Shown here piece after piece: positions 18,194 through 25,099 of a stretch of 30,249 nt of DNA (positions within the stretch are counted from its first letter, which is position 1; each line of letters opens with the position of its first letter). The translations under genes were made by a program, and so were the position numbers. Below the pieces are notes generated by a model. The model made no database searches, had not been told where the DNA came from, and saw nothing but the letters and a program-made list of their open reading frames with translations. The stretch is from Zhenhengia stercoravium (GTDB lineage: Bacteria; Bacillota; Clostridia; Lachnospirales; Cellulosilyticaceae): NCBI GenBank assembly GCA_018883975.1, contig JAHLFD010000010.1, positions 1 through 30,249 on the forward strand. The letters are read 5' to 3'.

Positions 18194-18547
18194 TTACAGC
18201 ACTTCGTCATAAGCCTCAGCTTTAAAACCAACTACTACAGCATCATCTGTAATAAGAAGTGGTCTTTTAACAAGCATACCATTTGTAGCAAGTAATGCTG
18301 TAGCTTCTTCTAAAGTCATATTTTTTACTTTATCTTTAAGTTCCATTTCTTTGTAGAGTTTACCTGATGTATTAAAGAATTTTTTAAACTCTAATCCGCT
18401 CTTTTCAATCCACATTTTAAGTTCTTCTTGCGTAGGTGCATTTTCTACAATATGTCTATCATCAAACTCTATGCCTTTTTCTTTAATATAATTAAGTGCT
18501 TTCTTACATGTTGTACATTTTGGATATTGTATAAATAAAGGTTTCAT
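18194..18547 (-). CDS. ArsC/Spx-family thioredoxin-fold protein
   Basis: This 117-residue protein belongs to the ArsC/Spx/YffB family. The N-terminal FIQYPKCTTCKKALNYI holds a CxxC pair (C12 and C15), and GMLVKRPLLITDDAVVVGF is the conserved C-terminal segment with the cis-proline region. Family members include arsenate reductases and the RNA-polymerase-binding regulator Spx. There is no arsenic operon around it, and I cannot tell a reductase from a regulator, so a redox role is all that can be claimed. GAGGAGAC precedes the ATG. It sits between SRP RNA and dnaX, interrupting the order seen in Bacillus. Confidence 0.85.
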   Translation of the reverse strand: MKPLFIQYPKCTTCKKALNYIKEKGIEFDDRHIVENAPTQEELKMWIEKSGLEFKKFFNTSGKLYKEMELKDKVKNMTLEEATALLATNGMLVKRPLLITDDAVVVGFKAEAYDEVL

Positions 18548-18657
18548 TTGGTCTCCTCTTTCTATTATTATTTTGTGTCCAATTATTCACTGCTTGTATA
18601 TACTACTATATAAAGTTTTTAAACCCTACTTTACATGAAAGGATCTGTTATAAATGA

Positions 18658-18852
18658 ACAAAGTGCTCTCTTCCACTTTCTTTTAAAACTCTTAAAAGCA
18701 GCTCTACACCTTACGCTTCTACTCGTTTACGTGTATGGCTTCTTACTCCATCTACTCCAGGAGAATATGTCATTACCTGTAAACTTCGTAAACGTTGCTG
18801 TGGCAGACGTATTATCTCAACCAAGACTTTCACTGTTATTGTTGACAAGTAG
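18658..18852 (+). pseudogene. Decayed chagasin-like (I42) protease-inhibitor gene fragment
   Basis: In one + frame, ending at TAG 18850-18852, the last 45 or so codons read RVWLLTPSTPGEYVITCKLR, then about eight altered residues, then IISTKTFTVIVDK. This aligns without gaps to the end of the chagasin-like domain of the 22824-23621 protein: over 23 positions, 8 are identical, including Y, I, K and the final TKTF. The front of a domain (NPxTGY) is missing, there is no start codon in frame, and a stop (TGA) lies in frame just upstream. A separate short ORF with an AAAGGA site (ATG 18654, only 10 codons) may be the remnant of the original start in another frame. I infer a degraded paralogue. The rest of the 18549-18933 gap holds only a terminator. 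Confidence 0.45.
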
Positions 18853-18869
18853 TCAAATTTTAAACAAAT

Positions 18870-18903
18870 GGCCCCTGAAAGATTAAAAAATCTATCAGGG
18901 GCC
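18870..18903 (-). terminator. Terminator downstream of SRP RNA
   Basis: GGCCCCTGA pairs perfectly with TCAGGGGCC, with an inner AGATT/AATCT stem. It lies about 30 bases after the SRP RNA 3' end. The following minus-strand tract ATTTGTTT is moderately T-rich. Confidence 0.7.
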
Positions 18904-18933
18904 TATCTCATTATGTTTATATACTTTATTAAA

Positions 18934-19200
18934 TCCGTGCACTCAGCTTCGACAGTAGCCCATAAGCGTTACCCTAGTAGTTAACTCCGACTAGGCACTC
19001 TCACGGCACATAGAGCGGGCTCGCTTAGTGCTGCTTCCTTCCGGACCTGACACGGTTCACGAGTGCCTATTGCGTAAGACCTAATCATCAACATCACTTG
19101 CTAGGGGCAGACCCTACAAGATACTGCCTCGGCTAGAGCATCACCCCTGCTACAGCGGATTGCAGGTACAGGGCTCCGCTACCTCCCCGGCTAGCACGGA
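18934..19200 (-). ncRNA. ffs: Signal recognition particle RNA, large bacterial type
   Basis: The minus strand carries a complete SRP RNA of about 267 nt. Its ends pair (CCGTGC with GCACGG). The conserved domain IV reads GTCAGGTCCGGAAGGAAGCA, including the GGAA tetraloop and the asymmetric loop bound by Ffh. The 5' part, with GGGGAGGTAGCGGAGCCCTG, is the Alu domain present in Gram-positive scRNA and absent from the short E. coli 4.5S RNA. The RNA is the core of the particle that targets membrane proteins. Its place between tadA and dnaX matches Bacillus subtilis. The exact ends are set from pairing and may be off by a few bases. Confidence 0.96.
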
Positions 19201-19207
19201 AATTGGT

Positions 19208-19225
19208 TGACATATGAAAATGTCA
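19208..19225 (-). other. Hairpin in the SRP RNA leader
   Basis: TGACAT and ATGTCA form a 6-bp stem directly at the predicted transcription start, in the roughly 26-base leader before mature SRP RNA. It may protect or mark the 5' end for processing (inference). Confidence 0.5.
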
Positions 19226-19232
19226 CGTTATT

Positions 19233-19261
19233 AGTATAACCACTTTAGTTCACTCTGTCAA
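19233..19261 (-). promoter_or_regulatory. Sigma-A promoter of SRP RNA
   Basis: The minus strand has a perfect TTGACA (19261-19256), a 17-base spacer and TATACT (19238-19233). This is the strongest promoter in the window, as expected for a stable RNA. Transcription should begin near 19226, about 26 bases before the mature RNA. Confidence 0.9.
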
Positions 19262-19268
19262 TGCCCGC

Positions 19269-19706
19269 TTAACCAATAACTTTTAAGAAACGATCATAAT
19301 GATTGTTTGTAATCACTTTAAATAATTCTAAGATACATCTAAGTGTAGACGCTGGGTCAAAGTTCTTCTCATGCGCATGGAATACCATAGAAGTCATAAC
19401 TTGTCCAGTTGGTGTAAGGACATATTTTACAGTTGGGTACTCAAGATGAATAGTATTAATTAATTTAAGCATTTCATCTCTTTTTTCTTCTGGTACTTCT
19501 GGCACAATAAGTGCTTGCATTGTTACATAAACTGTATCATCTATAATGAGCATAAATTGCTTTTTATCATCTTCTCTAACAGGGTATAGACTTCTAAAAA
19601 GAATTGCATTTTCTTTTTCTTCTTCCTTAAACATGTTGATACCATTTGTTTCAATAAGGAAGTCTCTAAAAATTCTAGCTTTTTTATGTTTTGCTGTTAC
19701 GTTCAT
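19269..19706 (-). CDS. YbjN-like protein of unknown function
   Basis: This 145-residue protein is soluble and has no signal peptide or membrane helix. The pattern FMLIIDDTVYVTMQALIVPE, then a helix and VKYVLTPTGQVMTSMVFHA with a terminal helix, resembles YbjN/type III chaperone-like folds, which often act in protein-protein contacts. The likeness is at the level of fold and pattern, so the family is uncertain. The ATG at 19706 is preferred over 19721 because GGGGGA lies before it. It has a very good promoter of its own and sits between tadA and SRP RNA, where Bacillus has no gene. The SRP RNA promoter begins 8 bases after its stop. Confidence 0.5.
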   Translation of the reverse strand: MNVTAKHKKARIFRDFLIETNGINMFKEEEKENAILFRSLYPVREDDKKQFMLIIDDTVYVTMQALIVPEVPEEKRDEMLKLINTIHLEYPTVKYVLTPTGQVMTSMVFHAHEKNFDPASTLRCILELFKVITNNHYDRFLKVIG

Positions 19707-19746
19707 TTGTAATTCCCCCATTTCTTTTATGAAAACTCTTTCCTAC

Positions 19747-19775
19747 ATTATACCATTTTTCAGACTACTCTCCAA
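19747..19775 (-). promoter_or_regulatory. Promoter of the YbjN-like gene
   Basis: TTGGAG (19775-19770), a 17-base spacer and TATAAT (19752-19747) preceded by TGG form a strong sigma-A promoter with an extended -10. It lies immediately after the tadA stop, so this gene is not simply read through from tadA. Confidence 0.8.
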
Positions 19776-20252
19776 TTACTTTTTTTGTCGCATTTTCTTA
19801 AAATACTCTTTAAGAAGCGCAGCACTTTCCTCTTCACATACACCTCTTACAACATCACATCTATGATTAAGAGAACCCATCTCTAAAATATTAATAACTG
19901 AGCCGCCAAACCCAGCCTTAGGACTACTTGCGCCATACACTACCTTCGGAATTCTGGCCTGCACAATAGCTCCTGCACACATTGGACAAGGCTCAAGGGT
20001 AATATAAATCGTACACTCCTCTAATCTCCAATCTCCTATATGCTTGCAAGCCTCATCAATTGCCATAACCTCCGCATGAGCCAAGCTGTTCTTATCCGTG
20101 TTTCTCCTATTACATGCCTTTGCAATAACTTCTCCATTATGCACAATAATAGCTCCTATCGGCGTCTCATCCAGCTCATAAGCCTTTCTTGCCTCTTCTA
20201 AAGCCATCTCCATATATTTCTTATGTTCTTCTAATAAAAGTTCCTCTTCCAC
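19776..20252 (-). CDS. tadA: tRNA-specific adenosine deaminase TadA
   Basis: TadA converts adenosine 34 to inosine in tRNA-Arg(ACG), letting it read three codons. The zinc site is intact: H59-A-E61 in LAHAEVMAIDEA, and the two cysteines of PCPMCAGAIVQAR (C89, C92). E61 is the proton shuttle. The C-terminal helix ESAALLKEYFKKMRQ is also typical. I prefer the GTG start at 20252, giving 158 residues, because AAAGGCGG lies 7 bases before it and the length then matches the family. An ATG at 20285 in the same frame gives 11 extra residues and overlaps the upstream gene. The position upstream of SRP RNA and dnaX is conserved in Firmicutes. Confidence 0.93.
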   Translation of the reverse strand: MEEELLLEEHKKYMEMALEEARKAYELDETPIGAIIVHNGEVIAKACNRRNTDKNSLAHAEVMAIDEACKHIGDWRLEECTIYITLEPCPMCAGAIVQARIPKVVYGASSPKAGFGGSVINILEMGSLNHRCDVVRGVCEEESAALLKEYFKKMRQKK

Positions 20253-20274
20253 ACTTATACCGCCTTTCTTAAAT

Positions 20275-21126
20275 CTATGGACCAATCTTTGCCTTTGTAT
20301 ACCAAGTTATAGATATAAAATAACCTAATATAGGAGAAATTCCATATCCCATTAAAGGAACTGGAAAATTCCCAATTAAAGTAGACAATAAAACAAAGCT
20401 ATAATACAAACCAATACATACTGACACTAATCTAAAGTTTCTCGGTGGAAACAGTAGAAAGGGTATAGGTAATATGACAAGGGCAAGAACCCCTAAAATT
20501 AGCCATATGTATCCCATACTAGCTACTAGGCCAACTATTCCTTCAACATAGCTTACAGGAGGCAGTGAATCTAAAAAAAGCCAAGATACTACTATGAATA
20601 CCAAACCTACTCCCGTAATCATTAACCGAAAAATATTTTTGTTTGTTTTACTACACAGCATAATCATCATAGGTACTGCAAAACTAGTAAGTTGTGACGC
20701 GTCAGGTTGAATAAAAAGTAATATACATATTATCAACACTAAAGTAGCCGCTACCCACAACCCCCTAGCCTTTAATAATTCCCATAACACTACCATAATT
20801 ATTGGTAATACTACCATAGAAATATTAATTCTGACTGGTCCAATCGCTATCCATCTATGAACACCATCAAGTCCTGGGTATATAAAAGTTAAAATTAAAA
20901 GCAGTAAGGGTATGATTATGTATAAGCTATTAAACTTGTTATCTTCTATATTGAACCTATGCAAAAGTATAAAAGATGATATTAACCCTAGTACGATTAA
21001 AAAAACCATGTTTTGTATCCATATAACAGCTGAAATTTCATTATAAAGCATGGCTATTACTCCAATAATAACAGCTGGCATTGTCGTAATCAGTGGTATT
21101 AAATTTAATAATCTCATTCTTTTCAT
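20275..21126 (-). CDS. Small, divergent SEDS-family (FtsW/RodA-like) membrane protein
   Basis: This 283-residue protein is almost all membrane helices (about eight or nine) and is shorter than the usual 370-400 of SEDS peptidoglycan polymerases. Family marks remain: DGVHRWIAIGP (87-97) corresponds to the GaKRWI-lGp motif, IQPDASQLTS (139-148) to the QPD motif, and MGYGISPILGYFI (259-271) to the SyGGSs motif. The outer loop that holds the catalytic Asp of RodA (TDFIF in a PE-HTDF context) appears as PPVSYVEGIVG (189-199), with E195 near the Asp position. I therefore cannot say it is an active polymerase. It could act in sporulation or be a non-catalytic relative. It is transcribed towards tadA and diverges from the spoVAF-like gene. 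Confidence 0.6.
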   Translation of the reverse strand: MKRMRLLNLIPLITTMPAVIIGVIAMLYNEISAVIWIQNMVFLIVLGLISSFILLHRFNIEDNKFNSLYIIIPLLLLILTFIYPGLDGVHRWIAIGPVRINISMVVLPIIMVVLWELLKARGLWVAATLVLIICILLFIQPDASQLTSFAVPMMIMLCSKTNKNIFRLMITGVGLVFIVVSWLFLDSLPPVSYVEGIVGLVASMGYIWLILGVLALVILPIPFLLFPPRNFRLVSVCIGLYYSFVLLSTLIGNFPVPLMGYGISPILGYFISITWYTKAKIGP

Positions 21127-21248
21127 CTGTAGTTTTCACCCCTCTTATGTCCCATAAAACATTGACCTTTTCCCTAAACTAGTGGCCTCTCCCCCTCAGC
21201 TTCCTAGTCAATTCTCCATTCCAATCACCCCTCTATTCTATTGAAAAA

Positions 21249-21278
21249 TGTATATTTTGTATAGACCTGCACACACTA
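21249..21278 (+). promoter_or_regulatory. Candidate sigma-G (forespore) promoter of the spoVAF-like gene
   Basis: TGTATA (21249-21254), a 17-base spacer and CACACTA (21272-21278) differ by one base in each box from the sigma-G pattern TGAATA-N17/18-CATACTA known in Bacillus. It lies 32 bases before the ATG of a germination gene, where such a promoter is expected. Confidence 0.55.
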
Positions 21279-21309
21279 AGTGCAATATTTCCAGAAACAG
21301 GTGATTAAC

Positions 21310-22737
21310 ATGAAGCTTACATCTAATCTACAAGATAACATACATGCTCTAAAAGCTATCTTACCTATAGGTAAAAGCTTTGATATTCTTGAAAAAACAC
21401 TTAAAATCCACGGACGTACTTTTCACCTCTATTTCTTAGATGGTTTTGCAAAGGATACTAACCTTGAGTATGTCCGTAGAGATATATTCGCTCTTCCTAA
21501 AGAAACTCTAGATCAAATCCATACTGCCGAAGAGCTTATTGAATATGCTATCAGTTCTATAGAGGTCGCTACAGAAACTGATTTAGATAAACTGGTTACA
21601 GCTCTTCTAGCTGGTCAGACCATCCTCTTTTTTGATGGATCTCCCTCTGCGGCAGTTATAGACCTTCGTACTTACCCTACCCGTGGTATTAGCGAACCAG
21701 AAAAAGAAAAAACTATTCGTGGTGCTCGTGATGGTTTCGTGGAGACCATTGTCTTTAATACAGCACTTATCAGACGACGTGTACGTGACCCACATCTTGT
21801 ATTTGAGATGCTGCAAATTGGTTCTTTGTCTCATACTGATGTAGCTATTGGCTATATTAGTAATAAAGTGAATAAAAAGGCATTGAAAAAGGTAAAACAG
21901 CTTCTTAATGACTTACAAATTAACTCCCTTACTATGGGCGACCAAACTTTAGTTGAAGCTGTGCATTCAGATTCCTGGATTAATCCATTTCCTAAAGCAC
22001 GCTATACAGAACGCCCTGATGTAGCTGCAGCACAAGTATCTGAAGGCAAAATAGTTATCTTAGTTGATAACTCTCCTACTGCTATTATTGTTCCAACAGG
22101 CATTTTTGACTTTACTCAGGATGTAGATGACTATTATGTACCCGTACTGACAGGAAATTATTTACGTTTTATACGCTATGCCATACTGATCTTTAATCTC
22201 TTTTTAACCCCTGCATATGTCCTTATTGTCAAGAATGATCAGTATATCCCCTCATCTTTGAGTTTCTTATTGCCTGATGACCCATTAAATGTAGCCCTCT
22301 TCATTCAGTTTTTGGCACTTGAAATTGCTGTGGATGGCCTAAAGATTGCTTCCTTAAATACTCCAAGCTCTCTTGGGACATCCCTATCTGTCATTGGTGG
22401 GCTTATCTTAGGTGAATATGCAGTTAAGACTGGATGGCTTATTCCACATACCATCTTTTACATGTCTATTGTTGCACTTTCTAGCTTTACTCAACCCAGT
22501 ATTGAACTTTCATATGCTATCAAATTTATGCGTATGTTACTTCTAATAGGAGCAGGATTATTCAATATATGGGGCTTTGTCATCGCCCTTATTATAGACA
22601 TTATTTTCATTGCACGTACTAAGTCCTTTAGTGGTGAATCCTATCTCTATCCCCTTATTCCATTTGACTGGGCAGCCCTTAGGACACTTTTGTTCCGAAC
22701 TAAAGTAAAAAGTAAACAACATGTAAGGAATAATTAA
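21310..22737 (+). CDS. spoVAF: SpoVAF-like spore germination protein (GerA family)
   Basis: This 475-residue protein has a soluble N-terminal domain (1 to about 285) and a C-terminal membrane domain with four to six helices. Typical GerA-family motifs are RGARDGFVETIVFNTALIRR and RVRDPHLVFEMLQIGSLSHT. The segment ERPDVAAAQVSEGKIVILVD, followed by NSPTAIIVPTGIFDF, matches SpoVAF more closely than classical GerAA proteins, which carry VVRGPRDGF and later differ. It would sit in the spore inner membrane and aid germination. The ATG at 21310 has AGGTGA before it; an upstream GTG (21280) in frame has no ribosome site. It is solitary: no spoVA or gerB/gerC gene adjoins it, unlike the usual spoVA operon. 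Confidence 0.8.
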   Translation: MKLTSNLQDNIHALKAILPIGKSFDILEKTLKIHGRTFHLYFLDGFAKDTNLEYVRRDIFALPKETLDQIHTAEELIEYAISSIEVATETDLDKLVTALLAGQTILFFDGSPSAAVIDLRTYPTRGISEPEKEKTIRGARDGFVETIVFNTALIRRRVRDPHLVFEMLQIGSLSHTDVAIGYISNKVNKKALKKVKQLLNDLQINSLTMGDQTLVEAVHSDSWINPFPKARYTERPDVAAAQVSEGKIVILVDNSPTAIIVPTGIFDFTQDVDDYYVPVLTGNYLRFIRYAILIFNLFLTPAYVLIVKNDQYIPSSLSFLLPDDPLNVALFIQFLALEIAVDGLKIASLNTPSSLGTSLSVIGGLILGEYAVKTGWLIPHTIFYMSIVALSSFTQPSIELSYAIKFMRMLLLIGAGLFNIWGFVIALIIDIIFIARTKSFSGESYLYPLIPFDWAALRTLLFRTKVKSKQHVRNN

Positions 22738-22823
22738 TCACAACTTAATGTGAAATTTGTACCTTTACACTCCTTAAAATGATATACTTAAATTAAATAT
22801 CATTATTTTAAGGAGTGTATTTT

Positions 22824-23621
22824 ATGAAAAGGTCTAAGCTTATATTTCCTATATTACTCACCCTTATAAGTTGCAACAGTTTGATATATGCCTCTGAACT
22901 CCCTACTAATATAAACAACACACAGGTAATACCTGCCGCTACATATGAGGATAACGCTTTCTTCCCTGTTAGAATGCTTAACGATTTATTAGGTCACAAA
23001 CTCTCTTGGGACCCAGCTACTAAATCTACAGTTTTAGAAAGTGCGGATTTAACTGTTTCTCTTTCTGTTAATAATACTGAAGTCCTTGTTAATCAAGTTC
23101 CAGTAACTCTTTCAAAGGCACCAAAACTCATTGACAATGTCCTTTATGCACCTGCTGAATTTTGGAGTAAAGCCTTTAATCTACATGTCTCTTTACAAGG
23201 CAATGAATTTATCCTGACACCTATAGAAGAACCTACAACACCTCCTCCTAACGAAGCCGAAACACCTAAACCAGAAGAAATAGAAAAGCCTCCTCAACAA
23301 ACCATCCTTCCTCTATTTGAAGGTTCCAATACTTACTATACAGGTCAACAACTTATTATACGTTTAGACGAAAATCCTTCTACAGGATATGTATGGCAAG
23401 TTACCTTCCCTGAAGGCCTCCAAGTTATTAGTGATCACTTCGTACCTAATAAGCCTGAACTTGCCGACTCTCCTGGTGAACGCTCTTGGGTGATTAAAGC
23501 TACGAAAGATGGTACCTATACTATAGAATTTAAAAAACTTCGTCCATCAACCCCTGATTCTGTCATTGACACGAAGACTTTCAAGCTTAAAGCAAAACCT
23601 ACTACAGCCCTTCAAAATTAA
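22824..23621 (+). CDS. Secreted protein: copper amine oxidase N-terminal domain plus chagasin-like inhibitor domain
   Basis: The 265-residue protein starts with a signal peptide (cleavage probably after IYAS, near residue 21). Residues about 33-113 form a copper-amine-oxidase-N-like (CuAO_N1) domain, with NTQVIPAATYEDNAFFPVRM and LGHKLSWDPATKSTVLESAD; such domains in Clostridia bind cell-wall or surface polymers and do not make an oxidase. A Pro-rich linker follows (about 126-148). Residues about 155-260 form a chagasin-like I42 domain with NPSTGYVWQVTF; the family loop NPTTGY that enters papain-like protease active sites is present, while RPW is changed to RPST. It may be a surface-held cysteine-protease inhibitor (inference). 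ATG 22824 has AAGGAG 8 bases upstream. Confidence 0.75.
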   Translation: MKRSKLIFPILLTLISCNSLIYASELPTNINNTQVIPAATYEDNAFFPVRMLNDLLGHKLSWDPATKSTVLESADLTVSLSVNNTEVLVNQVPVTLSKAPKLIDNVLYAPAEFWSKAFNLHVSLQGNEFILTPIEEPTTPPPNEAETPKPEEIEKPPQQTILPLFEGSNTYYTGQQLIIRLDENPSTGYVWQVTFPEGLQVISDHFVPNKPELADSPGERSWVIKATKDGTYTIEFKKLRPSTPDSVIDTKTFKLKAKPTTALQN

Positions 23622-23633
23622 ATATATAAAAAG

Positions 23634-23668
23634 AGGTGGGACAAAACCAATGTTGTTTTGTCCCACCT
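23634..23668. terminator. Bidirectional terminator
   Basis: A perfect 14-bp stem, AGGTGGGACAAAAC with GTTTTGTCCCACCT and a 7-base loop, has T-runs on both strands. It lies between the convergent secreted-inhibitor and small-membrane-protein genes. Confidence 0.93.
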
Positions 23669-23693
23669 CCTTTTTATTCCTGATGCTAACCTT

Positions 23694-24086
23694 TCACATT
23701 CCTTTACCCATCTGCATTTCCATCCTGCCCATATCATTAGTAGGTCCCATGCTAGTAGTTCCTACTAAGCTAATAGCTACAACTGCTATTACAGTAATAC
23801 CGCAAGCAACCCATGCCCACCATTTTTTGTACCAAGCACTTCCACCCTTGATAACAACAAATAAAAGTACAGGTAAAGTACTTAAACCAATTACTGCTCC
23901 TTTTATAATCTCACCTTTTGCATTCATTATAGCTTGCCAAAGCTCTGGCATAGTCATAAATAAGGTAATTAAAATAGGAATAGCAATAAGCATAATACCT
24001 ATAATCATGGTACCTATTTTAATTTTAGGCTTCTTTGCAGAAAGTTGCATATCATATGCTTGTTCTTTGCTTGTTTCTAATTGCAT
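23694..24086 (-). CDS. Small membrane protein with three helices and a Met-rich tail
   Basis: I do not recognise this 130-residue protein. It has a short charged N-terminus (1-23) and three hydrophobic segments: about 24-46 (GTMIIGIMLIAIPILITLF), 61-80 (IKGAVIGLSTLPVLLFVVI) and 88-108. The tail holds TTSMGPTNDMGRMEMQMGKG with six methionines in about 20 residues, which could bind a metal such as copper, but there are no nearby metal genes and this is speculation. AAGGGGGA precedes the ATG. It has its own terminator and appears monocistronic. Confidence 0.7.
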   Translation of the reverse strand: MQLETSKEQAYDMQLSAKKPKIKIGTMIIGIMLIAIPILITLFMTMPELWQAIMNAKGEIIKGAVIGLSTLPVLLFVVIKGGSAWYKKWWAWVACGITVIAVVAISLVGTTSMGPTNDMGRMEMQMGKGM

Positions 24087-24158
24087 ACTAAATCCCCCTT
24101 AAACTTAAGTATAAGACTATACTATCACAAATCTACTCCATCTAGTATTACATTCTAG

Positions 24159-24737
24159 TTACGCTTCCTGCGTATTGGGTGAAGATATTTCACTATCCTT
24201 ATTTCCTATAGCTTTGGTAATTAATTTAATCAGTTCCATTTGATCTACTAATATCATATGATTAGCTCTAGCAAATTGCTTAGCCTTATCTGTGTAGCCA
24301 TTTGGTGTAATCACCAAACTCTTGTTGGCCCTGTATAAATTCTGACTACCATAGGCTGCTTGGAGTGGCTCTAAATCAATCTCTGCTTCTTCACTTATAC
24401 ACTTAATACAGATGACATCACGATTTTTCCTTGCAATTAAATCACACCCTAAATCCTTCTCCTTCTTAATAGGGTCTATATAGTAACCTAATTTCTTATA
24501 AAGCTGTGCCACATACTCCATAAACTCACCGTTCTTCATATTCTTCAGCCTAGTTATATCAGAGTGAATTAAAAACACTTTTTCTCTATCTCTTCTAATG
24601 GCTTCCATACCTAATAACAATAAAGCTACTATTATAATTTTAGTCACTGCTATAACAATGTTGTCAGATTTTAATATAAATAAAAAATACATGCCTAATG
24701 CTATAGTAAATAAAATAACTCTTATAAATTTATCCAT
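24159..24737 (-). CDS. Membrane-anchored Mrr-like restriction-endonuclease-fold protein
   Basis: This 192-residue protein has two N-terminal membrane helices (about 7-24 and 27-44) followed by an Mrr_cat-like domain (about 70-180). The domain shows the family order NGEFMEYVAQLYKKLGY, LGCDLIARKN, then ICIKCISE and SLVITPNGYTDKAKQFARAN. In active Mrr enzymes the second motif is D-x-QxK; here the acidic residue and lysine remain but Q is Cys. No methylase or specificity gene adjoins it, so it is not an ordinary restriction system. Related membrane-anchored proteins are widespread in Firmicutes with no known role. The ATG at 24737 has AGAGGTGA before it. Confidence 0.75.
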   Translation of the reverse strand: MDKFIRVILFTIALGMYFLFILKSDNIVIAVTKIIIVALLLLGMEAIRRDREKVFLIHSDITRLKNMKNGEFMEYVAQLYKKLGYYIDPIKKEKDLGCDLIARKNRDVICIKCISEEAEIDLEPLQAAYGSQNLYRANKSLVITPNGYTDKAKQFARANHMILVDQMELIKLITKAIGNKDSEISSPNTQEA

Positions 24738-24857
24738 CTTTCTCACCTCTTGTTAAGGAGTATCGGATGATTTTTACAATTTTATTCACTATGTAAATTT
24801 TTTAATAACCTTATGATACCAAAGAAAATCTCTTATATCTTTATCCATATAGCAAAA

Positions 24858-24897
24858 AACTGGATGATAACCAGCTTTAGCCAGTTTTCATCCAGTT
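24858..24897 (-). terminator. Terminator after tRNA-Arg(CCU)
   Basis: AACTGGATGA and TCATCCAGTT form a 10-bp stem. The inner stem AACTGGC/GCTGGTT pairs fully only on the minus strand, where two G-U pairs replace mismatches. T's follow on the minus strand. It lies just after the tRNA 3' end. Confidence 0.85.
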
Positions 24898-24914
24898 TTT
24901 CTTATGATATAGAA

Positions 24915-24988
24915 CGTTCCCGACTGGAATCGAACCAGCGGCCTACCGCTTAGGAGGCGGTCGCTCTATCCTACTGAGCTACGGAAAC
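24915..24988 (-). tRNA. tRNA-Arg (anticodon CCU)
   Basis: The minus strand folds as a 74-nt tRNA. The acceptor arm pairs GTTTCCG with CGGGAAC, the D arm includes GTAGCTCAGTAGGATAGAGC, the anticodon stem is ACCGC/GCGGT with loop CTCCTAA, and the T arm is GCTGG-TTCGATT-CCAGT. The anticodon CCT reads AGG. The 3' CCA is not encoded and must be added. Confidence 0.97.
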
Positions 24989-25002
24989 GTATAATCTCTT
25001 TT

Positions 25003-25031
25003 ATATTACGCCTTTACTGCTCATTCGTCAA
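25003..25031 (-). promoter_or_regulatory. Promoter of tRNA-Arg(CCU)
   Basis: TTGACG (25031-25026), a 17-base spacer and TAATAT (25008-25003) on the minus strand form a good sigma-A promoter, 15 bases before the tRNA. Confidence 0.75.
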
Positions 25032-25037
25032 GTAGGT

Positions 25038-25059
25038 TAATTAAACTTAAGTTTAATTA
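25038..25059. repeat. Perfect 22-bp palindrome next to the tRNA-Arg promoter
   Basis: TAATTAAACTT and AAGTTTAATTA are exact inverted halves with no spacer. The palindrome lies 6 bases upstream of the -35 of the tRNA promoter, the place of an UP element or an operator. Confidence 0.7.
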
Positions 25060-25074
25060 TATTTCATATAAAAA

Positions 25075-25092
25075 AGCTGCCAAAAGGCAGCT
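25075..25092 (-). terminator. Terminator of the DUF3881 gene
   Basis: AGCTGCC and GGCAGCT form a 7-bp stem with a 4-base loop, followed by a T-run on the minus strand. Confidence 0.9.
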
Positions 25093-25099
25093 CCCATTC

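Noticed and set aside
18635..18886. 83-residue + frame starting at ATG 18635
   Set aside because: Leucine-rich out-of-frame reading of the chagasin-like fragment, ending inside the terminator; no ribosome site.
23566..24102. 178-residue + frame opposite the small membrane protein
   Set aside because: It overlaps the secreted-inhibitor gene end, runs through a perfect terminator and mirrors the real minus-strand gene; Pro/Ile-rich antisense composition.
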